A stretch of 64,000 bases of DNA from Umbilicaria muhlenbergii. Its lineage: Eukaryota > Ascomycota > Lecanoromycetes > Umbilicariales > Umbilicariaceae. The translations under genes and the position numbers were made by a program. The notes under the pieces are model-generated. The model did not search any database. It worked only from the letters and a program-made list of their open reading frames with translations, and was not told where the DNA came from. Positions 21,137 through 30,930 of this stretch are shown here, piece by piece (position 1 is the stretch's first letter; each line of letters starts with the position of its first letter). The stretch covers positions 3,752,129 through 3,816,128 of the forward strand of contig KK106981.1 of the NCBI GenBank assembly GCA_000611775.1, in the 5' to 3' direction.

Positions 21137-23187
21137 TCAATTCACCCTAACCTCCCCCAACGGCATCTTCCTCCCCACCCCAAACCTCTCATGATCATCC
21201 GCCACCTTCCTCCTAAAATGACCCAAATCCCTCAACAGCTCCTCCATCCTCGCCTGCATCTCCACCGCCTCTGCCTCCGCCTCCGCCGTACCCTCCACAC
21301 TCCCCTCCTCCTCCTCGTCATCGTCATCCCACCCCAACTCCGGCTCCTGATTCTCCTTCCCTACATCCTCCCGCACCGGCGCCATCGCCTTCATGCTACC
21401 GAAACTGACATCCCGACTCCTCGACTCCTCCACCGACACCGGTGCCGGTGCCGGCACCGAAACCGTCGGGATGGGATTCCGCAGACTCTCGACCGCGAGT
21501 TTGAGGTGCAACCGCAAGGCCTCGTTCTGCTCCATCAGCTGCCGCACCCTCGACTCACCCACCAAGCGCTCTTCTTCCATCAGCCGCTGCATGCGCTCGA
21601 CTTTGATCTGATACTCCTCCAACTTCTCGTCCCTGGCGGCAGCCACCCCGGCCGCTCCGCCGTGCATACCCCCCGCTCCGCCGTCCGATTTGCCCTTGGT
21701 GCGTTCCGCGGCCGCTTGGTTCGCCAGGCTGACTTGCACCTGCAGCTGGCGGATCATATCCTGCATCTCGGCGATCTGGGCGTCGCGCTCCGCAGCGCTG
21801 ACGGAGTCCTGGTTGACGATGGCGCGGGTGCGGATGTGTTTGGCCTGGTCGGCGTAGCGGAGGGTGGAGAGGGTTTCGTCGTAGTCGGAGGGGGCGATGC
21901 AGGCGATCATGGCCGTTTTGGAATTGCCGCCGAGCGAGTCTTTGAGCAGCCAGGTGAGGATGGAGTCGCGGTAGGGGACGATGTCTTTGCTGCGGGTTTT
22001 GCTGTTGTTGTGGAGGCGGCTGTGGCGGGGGTCGGCGAGGGCGGCGATGACGCGGCCGAGGGTCGTGAGCGACTTGTTGATGTTGCTGCCTTCGCGGAGG
22101 CGGGCACCCGTTGCTTCGGTTGCTTTGGCGCGCTCGGAGCCGGCGAGGTCGACGAGTCGGATGCGGGCTAGGCGTTCGGTGGTGGCGTCTGTGGAGAGGT
22201 CGTGGTGGATTTGCTTGAGCATGATTGTGAAGACGGCGTGAGAGCGAGACGAGGTGTCGTTCATTTTTGTCGAAGCTGTGGTACGGCTGCTGTCGCCCAT
22301 TCGCATGTAGCGAAGGAGTTCTGCATAGTTCTTGACGGGGAGGTCGGTCAAGTCCTTGACGTACGGGCCCTCTGTGGGTGATTCTCGGATCTTGAGGTAG
22401 TAAGGGTGTTGAGCGTCGGGCGAGGGGCGGGTTGGAGAGAGAAGATCACGAACGTGCTCGTTGTAGACTTCGAAGTAGGAGACTCGGACGGTGTAGGAGA
22501 TATGTGGGGATGTGTTGGATTCGATGCGCTGGAAAAGGTCTTCGCAGGTTCGGGGTATGAGACCAGGTTGTGTCGGTGTGCCCATCATTGTGTACGACTT
22601 GCCGGAGCCAGTCTGGCCGTAAGCAAAGATGCAAGTATGGTAGCCTTCGAAGTTGTGGTCTAGGAATTCCTCGCCCAGAGCGTTGTAGATGTCCTCCTGG
22701 TGGGCATAATGTTCGTCTGCCGGATCATGGGACCAGAAGGAATTGTCGAAGGTGAAATTCTTCTCTTCCACCACCTTGCGGCTTTGCGTACGGGAATTGG
22801 CTGGGTCAGTTGTGTTGGGAATCAGGAGCTTGGTAGCTTGGGTGATTGGGTTCATCTCGATGAGACATTCTGCGCCTCGAGCGACCTCTACCGCACGGCT
22901 TAGCAGGTAAGTTAGACGTATAGACATTATAGCATACCTCTTGGTAGAAAGCCCCTAACTCTGACCACTACCCTTACATTTCCTCCTCCGTTGTCTGGAG
23001 TACTCCTACCCATTGGAACGATTTCCGAGTCTCTCGAGCGCAGTGACGGGGAGGATGCGGATGACTTGAGCTGACCTAGCTCCGCAACGACACCCGGGAA
23101 TGCTCGAGGATCCAGCGCCATTGCTGCCAGGAGGCCTGTGATGTCGTCGATGATCGCTCTGTACCTTAGTTGCTGCGATGCATACAT
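21137..23187 (-). CDS. short kinesin-3-like (Unc104/KIF1-related) motor protein
   Basis: Microtubule plus-end motor of the kinesin superfamily. Exon 1 is 23187-22938 and exon 2 is 22887-21137, joined as LPR-EVARGAECLIEM, giving 666 residues, or 644 if translation starts at the ATG at 23121. The motor domain fills about residues 75-430: NVRVVVRVRGFLPRE, the P-loop FAYGQTGSGKSYTMMG, NDTSSRSHAVFTIML (switch I), RLVDLAGSERAKATEA (switch II), and SLTTLGRVIAALAD. The sequence around the P-loop and YEVYNE-like region is kinesin-3 in type. Only about 170 residues follow the motor: a coiled-coil stretch (RDEKLEEYQIKVERMQRLMEE) and an acidic tail (DDDDEEEEG). No FHA or PH domain is visible, so this is shorter than canonical Unc104. 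Confidence 0.9.
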
Positions 23188-23921
23188 TCAAACATCCCAA
23201 CAATGGTCGTCATAAAGAAAGTAAACAATGATCGGCGGCAGGGTTTCCACGCGACTACCGATTGGGAGAGTCGAACGTTGAACGGCGCACTTTCGATGCC
23301 GACTGCGGAAGAGGTGGATTCCTTGTGGAGGATGAATATGGGGATTCTCAATCATACGCAGTAGGAAACAGCAGCATTGCTGATCAACTGGAGGAGATTA
23401 GGTTTTTGGGGGGGGGGGGGTTGTTCACACGAAATTCAAGCCGTGTTTACGCGGCTTGAACGGGGACCGGGGGACGGCACGCTACTGTACTGTACCCGCA
23501 ACCGGACGTTGGCTCTGGAAGTTAGAACCATCACCCAGATCATGCTGGTATTGTTTGACCAATGATGACGATGTCAAAGTACCGTTCCAGGGATCTCTAC
23601 GAGCACCGAGTATAGCCTTGAGTGAAGCTAAGCTTGCGGCCCCTACACCACCAGTTGCAGCGGTCGATGAGATGCCGTTGCAATATGGCTGCAAGACCAC
23701 AAAGAGTATCATCTCATTACTGTTCAGTGAAGGAGATTGCCCATTCTCTACTATCAGTTCGAAGCATCTGACTCTAGTAATTTCCATGTCCTGGTGCAGA
23801 GTTTCTCAAAGGAAACGCCCCAGGAGCCAGCCCCAGGAGCCAGCCGCCATCCACAAACGCAGAACTCCCGCCAAGTAATTCTATACCCTAATCTTGAACT
23901 CCTGCCAAATGCACCGGCCCA
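23188..23921. other. intergenic, upstream of the kinesin gene
   Basis: Holds a 13-base G run (23408-23420) and a 26-bp near-perfect palindrome (listed separately). No gene supported. Confidence 0.6.
23435..23460. promoter_or_regulatory. 26-bp palindrome with CCG-N8-CGG core
   Basis: TTCAAGCCG at 23435-23443 is matched by its exact reverse complement CGGCTTGAA at 23452-23460; two of the remaining inner base pairs also match, with one T-G pair. The everted CCG...CGG triplets resemble binding sites of fungal Zn2Cys6 regulators. It lies about 250 bp upstream of the kinesin start. Function is inferred. Confidence 0.55.
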
Positions 23922-25855
23922 TCAGCCCACGATCTGTTCTACTTCACCCACCAATCTCTTCACCTCCTCGGATATACCCTTCTTAGCAGCCACGACGCCC
24001 TTTGCGTCCATAGCCCGGCACAAATCCAGCACTTCCCCATCCACCGGTGCCCCATAAGCCAACAAACCTAACGCTAGCACTAGCCCGTGCAAGCCTTCTT
24101 TACTTTCTCGTTCTCTGCCCACAGCCTCCAGCAGACTTGCGACGAGCTCCACTTGTGCACTCTCTGCAAGCAGATCAGGCTGCGCCTCCAATCTCTGGAC
24201 ATGATTGAAAGCTGCCATATTGAAAGCTAACGAGGCAGCCGCGACGCGGACAGGAGCATGGCTGGTATCCAGAAGAGACGTTGTGACAAGATGGACCAAA
24301 GGGTCGCACAATGCAGGATTGCTGAGTAGTTGAGACGGGAACAGTGGAGAGACGAACAGGTTACACGCCATCTGCAGGGTCACAATCCGGAGATTGTAGG
24401 GGCAATCATCGCCGAGCGTGTTTGCGTAGGAGAGTACCTTGCCAGTAGTGGCATGGTCCTGCTCTTCCGCAAAGTAGCCGCCGACCCGAGGATCCACAAG
24501 CGCAAGCCGGAGGAGGTCGACCATGGGGAAGAGCTTTGGCGGCGGCGGAATGTCCAGGGAAGCAAGTAGTTGGTGACTGATACCTGGGAGGGACGGGAGT
24601 GAAGCCTCGCGGGCACCCGACGTTTCGCGGGTTTCGATGAAGTTTCTAAGTTCCGTTACGGATTCGTTATTGCCTTCCTCACCCATCCGAGCGATGAGCT
24701 TATGCAAAGGTGGCATTTTCGTATATGTCACAGGCTTGCGGTGAGGACGTTGAAGTGTAGGAAGCCTCAGGTTGGTGTGCGGATGAGGCGGGTGAGCCAT
24801 CTGTATCAGCATGCGGACATTGCCTCGTAGCTTGCCTTCATCCGCTCCCAGCCATTCGTTTTCCTTTTCGCCATGGAGAAATGTCATAAACGTTGGCGTT
24901 GCTCGCACTTGATATCTAGAACCAATCTCGTAAGCTGCGCTAATGTCCACTTTGATTAATATAGCTTTGCTTCTGGCTTCTGCTGCAAGTTCGTCATATG
25001 CTGGGTAGACTATCTTGCAAGGTGGGCAGGTCGCGGAGGTGAAGAATATGACCGCACAAGTTTTGCTGGCTTCCGCTAAAAGGCCATCCAACTCATGGAT
25101 TTTAGTGACGTTGCGAACCACGCCCAAAGGTGCACCGTTCTTGGTCCCGGTAGCGTGCGACACCACCGCTCGGGGAGTGTTGTGAGTACCATTTGTTGTC
25201 GCCGCAGGGTTTGCTTGAGGTTGAGGGATTGCGGTCCTTGGAACCGGAGCCTGAGTAATCCCGCGCATAGCGCTATCGAGCTGCGGTTTCAGCATTTGCC
25301 CAAAGGGTGTGTTCAGGACCGTCCGTGGTAAAGAGGTGATGTGCTCTGGAATGCCCTTGCCGACCAAGAACATGGCGAAATCATTTGAGAAGTTGTTACA
25401 GTTGTGAAGAAACAGATCGTAGGACTTCTGGATGTTAGATACATGACACTGAGATATCTGGGAAGAGCCTACCTCTGCGGTGTAGATCTGCTTCAACGAC
25501 TCGAGGTATTCCAGGATAACCTCTATCGGTAAATCCGTCCTACCCATCGAAATGATCTCCATGGGCCGTCCATAATGAGTAGCCCCAGGATAAGTAGTCT
25601 GTACTCCTGCGCCGAAAAAATATTCTATCCCGCCGAACACAAGGGCAGTATGATACACTGCATCGATTTGGACACCAAGGAACGATCTGGACATCTGCCT
25701 CGGAGTCAATCAGAGAACACGGCGGACTTTGCAAAGTATGGACAAACCTGCCGCGCAAGGCCCTAAAATGTTGCACGTCAGCCAGATAACAGCAGATGGA
25801 ACCTGAGAGAGGCCCCAACCTTTGAGAGGTCGTAAACATACAGCTGGACGTCCAT
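23922..25855 (-). CDS. PPPDE (DeSI-type) peptidase-thioredoxin-PUL domain fusion protein
   Basis: Three domains in one 592-residue protein. Residues 1-130 are a PPPDE/DUF862 cysteine isopeptidase fold: MDVQLYVYDLSKGLARQ, the catalytic His32 in VYHTAL, GVQTTYPGATHYG, and Cys101 in LFLHNCNNFSNDF. Around residues 195-300 is a thioredoxin domain with an intact CPPC site (SATCPPCKIVYPAY) and the cis-Pro RATPTFMTF. The C-terminal 260 residues form a helical repeat PUL domain, the Ufd3/PLAA-type Cdc48-binding fold (FPMVDLLRLALVDPRV; RIVTLQMACNLFVSPLF). Exons: 25855-25820, a 15-nt micro-exon 25762-25748 (GLARQ), 25694-25473, 25427-23922. The last intron (25472-25428) is 45 nt, in frame and stop-free, so gene finders may read through it. 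The domains suggest de-SUMOylation or deubiquitination with a Cdc48 link (inference). Confidence 0.93.
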
Positions 25856-26137
25856 TATTGCTCGTCCGAGACCACAATATTTAGTTGCAAAGACCGCAGG
25901 AGAATACTAAAGCAACCCAGTTCATCACAGTCGTGGCAAAGAAACACAGTGTTATAAATCACAGCGGCAACAACACGCAACGAGCAGCGATGCCTAGCCA
26001 CCTTAGCCTAGCCCTGCAAGGCGTTATCAGCGGGAGATCGACAACACCCAGATTCGCGACAGCATCCCCCACGTCATAGTCAACCCAAGCTCCCAAACTC
26101 GCGATCCTCACAACAACTGATCACAGCATAACTCAAG
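25856..26137. promoter_or_regulatory. 282-bp bidirectional promoter region
   Basis: Separates the divergent starts of the PPPDE-thioredoxin-PUL gene and the EF-hand gene. No specific site recognised. Confidence 0.45.
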
Positions 26138-26770
26138 ATGGCAAGTACACAACCCCATCTCAACCCATCCTCTCTACTAACAAACCCCCCCCAGCCTCCC
26201 AGACGACGTCCACCAGCCCCCACCCCCACCCAAGGCAAAAAACCCCGCCAATCCAAACTCGCGAAAGAAAACAACATCTCCGCCTCCGAAGAGCTCGAAA
26301 TCAAAGAAGCCTTCTCCCTCTTCTCCATCCCCGCCGACCCCGCCTCGCCATCCTCCAAAGACGAAGTCATCCCCACCCCCGACATCCGCCGCGCCCTCAT
26401 CGCCCTCGGCACCCCCGCGGCTTCCGTCGCCGAACTCCGCGAACTCACCGAGACGGTCGATCCCGCGGCCGAGGGATTTGTAAGCTATGAGCACTTTGTT
26501 GCGGTCGCGGCGTTGAAGTTGCAGTCGAGGAGTGAAGAGAGCCAGCGGGAGGAGGTGGAGATGGCGTTTCGATTGTTTACGAGGGGGGAGGGGCAGGGGA
26601 GGATTACGATGGCGGATTTGAGGAGGGTGGCGAGAGAGTTGAAGGAGGATGTGGGGGAGCAGGTGTTGAGGGATATGATTATGGAGGCGAATGGAGGGAG
26701 TGGGGTGAATAAGGGTGTAGGCGTGGGAGAGTTTGAAGGGGTGATGAGGAGGGCGGGCGTTTTTAGCTGA
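26138..26770 (+). CDS. centrin/calmodulin-like EF-hand protein
   Basis: A single open frame of 210 residues. The first 45 residues are Pro-rich and basic (PPRRRPPAPTPTQGKKPRQ). The body reads like a Cdc31/centrin-type pair of EF-hand lobes: ASEELEIKEAFSLF, PTPDIRRALIALGTPA, VDPAAEGFVSYEHFVAVAA, then EEVEMAFRLFTRGEGQGRI, MADLRRVARELKEDVGEQVL and MIMEANGGSGVNKG. The loops lack most of the acidic Ca2+ ligands (loop 1 is DPASPSSKDEVI and loop 3 is TRGEGQGRITMA), so calcium binding looks weak or lost. Spindle pole body or mRNA-export roles as for Cdc31 are possible but not proven. The coding strand changes from C-rich to G-rich near 26490. Confidence 0.8.
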   Translation: MASTQPHLNPSSLLTNPPQPPRRRPPAPTPTQGKKPRQSKLAKENNISASEELEIKEAFSLFSIPADPASPSSKDEVIPTPDIRRALIALGTPAASVAELRELTETVDPAAEGFVSYEHFVAVAALKLQSRSEESQREEVEMAFRLFTRGEGQGRITMADLRRVARELKEDVGEQVLRDMIMEANGGSGVNKGVGVGEFEGVMRRAGVFS

Positions 26771-27155
26771 GAGCGCGGTGGATGCATGTGGGGCGTTTTT
26801 GGTGGCGGTAACTCATTAGCGAGGCGTTGGATCTTAACGAGTGGGTTGCACTGAAGAGGAAGGACTTCGATACCTCGATAGTTTTGAATGCTTGATATGG
26901 ACGGAAAAGACATTTGAATTCGGCCATACACGCCGGAAAACTGACGCCCCCGGGAACACCCCTTCCACTGCTAAGACCACGAGAAGTACATAAACGCCAA
27001 CCATGTGGGCACGTGGACCAGGCGCTGATAAGCGTAAGCAGAAAGAAAAAGATAAACCCTGACCATTAACATGAGCCCCGAGAATCACGATTCCGACCAT
27101 GCGACTTCTATCATGCCAGCATTCCTGTAGAGAAACCGAGAGTCTCAAGCATCAC
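26771..27155. other. intergenic, convergent 3' regions
   Basis: Between the EF-hand gene and the eIF4E-like gene. No features beyond expected 3' UTRs. Confidence 0.55.
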
Positions 27156-28403
27156 TCAAGCTCCCACGCTCCGCCCTTCAGCTTCCTCAGCTGCCACCTC
27201 TTCCATCAGAGCCTTATCCGCCTCATCTTGCTTCACCTCGGCCTCTTCAATCTTCCCAGAGTCAACACTCGCCACCTCCTTCGCTTTCTTTGCGTCCTCA
27301 ACTTCCTTGGCTTTAGCGACAACCTCACTGAAGCCAGCATGCTCCGAATGTCTCTTATAGTAGTACGAGCCCTCCTTGGGCTTCAGCTCGGGGCTGAGCT
27401 TGTCGAGCACTACCGCGAGGATGCCGTCGATGGATTTCTGGTTGCTACCGTCGCGGTTCCAGACGGTGATGAGGTTCGAGTTGAAGCGGACGGAGAGAGA
27501 GACGCCGCAGAGGTCGTCCTCTATAAGTGACGGAGCTGTTAGTTTCGGGTAAGGAAGCGGAGCCATTTTCTACTTACTGGGCTGGATCACATCCGCGAAT
27601 TGGTCGCCCACAGCAAACAGCAGGAGCTCCTTCCAGAACTCCTTGCTCTTGTCCTTCGCAACTCGGAAAGTCCACGCTCCTCCCTTGACGTTCCTCGGGT
27701 CCTCCCAGACTGGCTTGACTCCCCTCTTGAAGAAGTGGATGGAGTCCTTCATCTTGAGCTGCTCGACGGGGTAGTTGTTGAAAGACTCCCAGAAGGGTTT
27801 CAGCGTGATGATGTTCTCCAGGAGAAGGGTGAGGCGACCCTCATAGTCAGAGGAAGTCGTGTGCTTATCGTGGTAGAACGACCAAGCATAGGTGAAGGGT
27901 GGGGGCCGCATCCGCTTCAGCATATTGAGCTTCATAGCATCGCGTTGGGAGGAGTGACCCGTTGTCGGGGTGGTTGTCGGGGAATTTTCGGAAACCGAGG
28001 GCAGGCCGTTGACCTGGAGCGTGGGGCGGAAAGTAGCCATGATGGGCGATGGGACAGGTTCTTCCACTACCGGTGGAGAAGGAGCTGGCGGAGCGGACGA
28101 CGATGGAACAAGATTTGGTGGACTGAGGCGCAGACACGTTGTGAGGCTGTAGGCGTCGATGTTGAGGTTTGCTGCGAACTGCCAGACGACGATTGGCCAG
28201 TGCTTCTTGAAGGACTCAAGGTATCGCTCCTGGTTGTCGTCGATGAGGAGAGGCGCCCTTGTGATGTTGTCGACCCAGGTCTTGAAGCCTAATGCCTCAG
28301 TGGTTGGGGAAAGTATGCCGTTGTCGCGCCGGTAGACGAATTCGTCCACGAAGAGTGTCTTTAGTTGGTGGCGGCCAGCACCCTTGCTATAGAGAAGAGG
28401 CAT
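27156..28403 (-). CDS. class II eIF4E / 4EHP-like cap-binding protein with long N-terminal extension
   Basis: Binds the mRNA 5' cap; class II members usually act as translational repressors or alternative cap binders. Exons 28403-27578 and 27520-27156 join as IQP-KDDLCG and give 396 residues. The eIF4E core begins about residue 165 (PPPFTYAWSFYHDKH) and keeps FWESFNNYP, GVKPVWEDPRNVKGGAWTF, KEFWKELLLFAVGDQF and DLCGVSLSVRFNSNLITVWN. The position of cap-stacking Trp56 reads SSDYEG, that is Tyr, the class II mark also found in 4EHP. The first 120 residues (YSKGAGRHQLKTLFVDEFVY through PIVVWQFAANLNIDAYSL) are unlike any eIF4E N-terminus I know and look ordered. A second start (MATFRPTLQVNG) at about residue 122 would give the core only. 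The C-terminus is an Ala/Glu/Lys-rich helix. Confidence 0.88.
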
Positions 28404-29879
28404 ATTGGTAAGTGGTGAAATATATGTATACGGAGGAACAAAGAGAGTGTGAGATGTTTATGTAGACAGATGGATATCGATCTGAAACTCGAAAGGCAGT
28501 GTAGGTTTTGGTGTGAAGTTGTCGCCGCAGTCAAGCATAAGAGTGAATGAAAGTCGATGGTGAAAACCAGAAAGATGAAGAAAAGATGAAGAAACAATAT
28601 CAGAGTGAAGCGGAGTCTCTCTTGAACCAATAAAAGGAGGCTGGATATTTGCCGTCAAGCATTATTCAACAATAAGATGAATATAGTCGTAACAGAGCGG
28701 CGAACAATAATCAAACTGGGGATCAGGACTTGGGAAATTGCCTATTCACGAACCACGGGCAACAACAATGACAGTGATGTCAAGTACCGCATGTCTTCTT
28801 CACGATTGCGAAGCTGTTGACAAAGACGTATTCTGTGTAGGTAATGCCAGTCTCTGAAGCCATGTAGTCATCATCGACAAGCGGTATTCCACGTCACCAC
28901 AATGCTGCGGAAAGTTACATGCATCATCACTAATGAGAAAGTGACATTGGAAAGCGAGGGTATAACGTGGTACAGCAGCGACTCCTTAATAGTGCCGCAC
29001 GCAATATTGGGGGCCGATTAGGGCCCACGGCACCAGGCGGGATGCGACCCACTGGCACAGGTACCCTCGACACTTTCTGATCTATCCCAAGCAGAAAGAG
29101 AAGTGTGTGTAGATGGCCTGTATCTACTGAGGAGATCGGCAGGTCCCTTGCAGTGTTCATGCTGGCATATTCTTAGGAAAAGATGGACTGAGGTGTTGTC
29201 CAGAATTAAGAGTAAAGGGAACCCACCACGAAGATACCTGCGCCTATTGATTGATATGAAGCCTTCTATACCGTCAAAAGTCAATTCAACGGACCAGTAA
29301 ATGTGCTATTGTTGCAGGTAATAACATGTAACACCACAACGGAGTGAAATAGTAACAGCTTATGTGCAGAAGAGGCGTACACAAGGACAAAGGATGAGCC
29401 AGGTGAGACGAAGTGGCATTCCCACGACTAGCTCCGTCAGATATACGAGGTCCGAAGCATGCAGAGCATTGCGGAACATAAATAGAGCACTTACCTCATG
29501 CGGTTGAAATCCTTCAAGGGATTATATAGACGAAAAGACCGTAACGAAATGGAATACACCACCAAGGAACGACACTCGTCAGCGCAAATTCTCAAGGATA
29601 TATAAGTCTTGCAGCTGGCAGAAGGGAATGAAAGCTTACCTTACTGGGTCGCCATCCTACCTGGGTCTATTCTTAGCCCTGTCTCAAACCCATTCCACAC
29701 CCGTCACTAGCGGGAGATTTCCTGGATCTGCTTCCTCTGCAACGTCCTTGACAGGCATGACGTCCAGCTTTCTGGGAAGGCTTGGTGACCGCTCAAAGTT
29801 GGCGATCCAGACATCCAAAACCTCGACACTAGCATCATAGCAACCTGTGCAATTGCCTCGGCTTGTGAAGCACACTCTG
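28404..29879. other. 1.5-kb divergent intergenic region
   Basis: Between the eIF4E-like gene and the NOPCHAP1-like gene. On the minus strand 28440-28640 is CT-rich, as in fungal 5' UTRs. It could hold an upstream exon of the eIF4E-like gene, since CTCTATAG just inside the current start is a possible acceptor. No other gene supported. Confidence 0.5.
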
Positions 29880-30719
29880 ATGTTGGAACCAAGCAGGAAG
29901 CGCGGCTTCTCCGGCCTTGAGCCCGAGAAATCCTCGAGTAAACGGAAAAGAGCCAAAACAGCAGCAGCGAGTACTCGCAGCGACACTATATCAGCCGATA
30001 CAACGGTGATCGCTAATGCCAAGACCATCCGACCGAACGTCCCTCTTCCAAGGCCTACCACACTAATCGAGACTCCCTCAACCCACTCAAACCCCTCCAC
30101 ATCTCCCCCGTCCTCAGTATCCGCCGAAACCAGCGACGATGCCAGCACCACCTCCTCCCTCGACCCCGACGAATCTTCATCGCCATCACCATCAGCGTCC
30201 CCCTCATCCTCCTCATCCAACTCCCCATCCCCCGCCTCCAGCCCAACTCGCTCCCCAACCCAAACCCAACCCCCACAACCCATCCACCTCTCCACTCTCC
30301 CACCTCCTCAAAAACCCCCCATCGCACCCATCGCACCCCTCGCACCCACCACAACCCTCCACTCGCGCCTCTCATCCTTCCTCCCCGCCCTCGCAGCCGC
30401 TAACCAAGAACTCGAGCTCGAGCGCGCGGCGGGACGCTTAGCAGAGCGGGATATCGAGAACTTGGGCTCGGGAGACGAGGAGCAAGGGGAGGGAGGGAAG
30501 GCGTATATCGAGATGGAGCTGGGGTTGGGGGTTCTTGAGGAGAGGAGGGAGGGGGTGGAGAGTGAGGATGAGGAGGAAGGAGAAAGTGAGGGGGAAGTAG
30601 TGGGGGTTGTTGGGGGAGGGACGATGGGGGGGGAGAAGGATGTTTTGGGGAAGTTATTGGGACGAGAGAGGAGAGGAAGGGAGGGGAGGCCGGGGATTGA
30701 GGTTGTGGATGGGATGTAG
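29880..30719 (+). CDS. DUF4598 / NOPCHAP1-like nuclear protein
   Basis: 279 residues from the ATG at 29880 (MLEPSRKRGFSGLEPEKSS), chosen because the basic SSKRKR block that follows looks like a nuclear signal typical of the family. The centre is a Ser/Pro/Thr-rich disordered stretch. The recognisable core is LHSRLSSFLPALAAANQEL followed by an acidic linker and YIEMELGLGVLEE, matching fungal DUF4598 proteins related to NOPCHAP1, a chaperone linking box C/D snoRNP assembly to the R2TP ATPases. The C-terminus has VLGKLLGRERRGREG and IEVVDGM. This gene shows the most extreme skew switch: the line at 30241 has 36 C and 2 G, and the line at 30541 has 0 C and 35 G. The family call rests on the core motif only. 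Confidence 0.75.
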   Translation: MLEPSRKRGFSGLEPEKSSSKRKRAKTAAASTRSDTISADTTVIANAKTIRPNVPLPRPTTLIETPSTHSNPSTSPPSSVSAETSDDASTTSSLDPDESSSPSPSASPSSSSSNSPSPASSPTRSPTQTQPPQPIHLSTLPPPQKPPIAPIAPLAPTTTLHSRLSSFLPALAAANQELELERAAGRLAERDIENLGSGDEEQGEGGKAYIEMELGLGVLEERREGVESEDEEEGESEGEVVGVVGGGTMGGEKDVLGKLLGRERRGREGRPGIEVVDGM

Positions 30720-30930
30720 TGCTTGTTGTGCACGAGCTCAATGGGGAGTCATTGCGTGTCTGATAGCCGTCTATTTGGATGAAGTGTCACCCTTGCGCTG
30801 CTCTGAGAAGCTATCTCTTCCCGAAGATGCCTTGTGCTATCCCACAAAAACTCCAGACAAGCAACCTCTGCTAGCAACCGATATTATAGCTGCTTATATG
30901 CCCCGAACAACCGCGGAATCCCCAAAGTGT

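Noticed and set aside
21014-22171. 385-codon plus-strand frame opposite the kinesin gene
   Set aside because: Antisense shadow of a strongly skewed coding region; composition is His/Arg/Leu-rich with no domain.
28361-28630. Hydrophobic leader-like frame upstream of the eIF4E-like gene (possible signal anchor)
   Set aside because: It arises from a CT-rich tract typical of 5' UTRs, and no downstream splice makes a coherent secreted protein.
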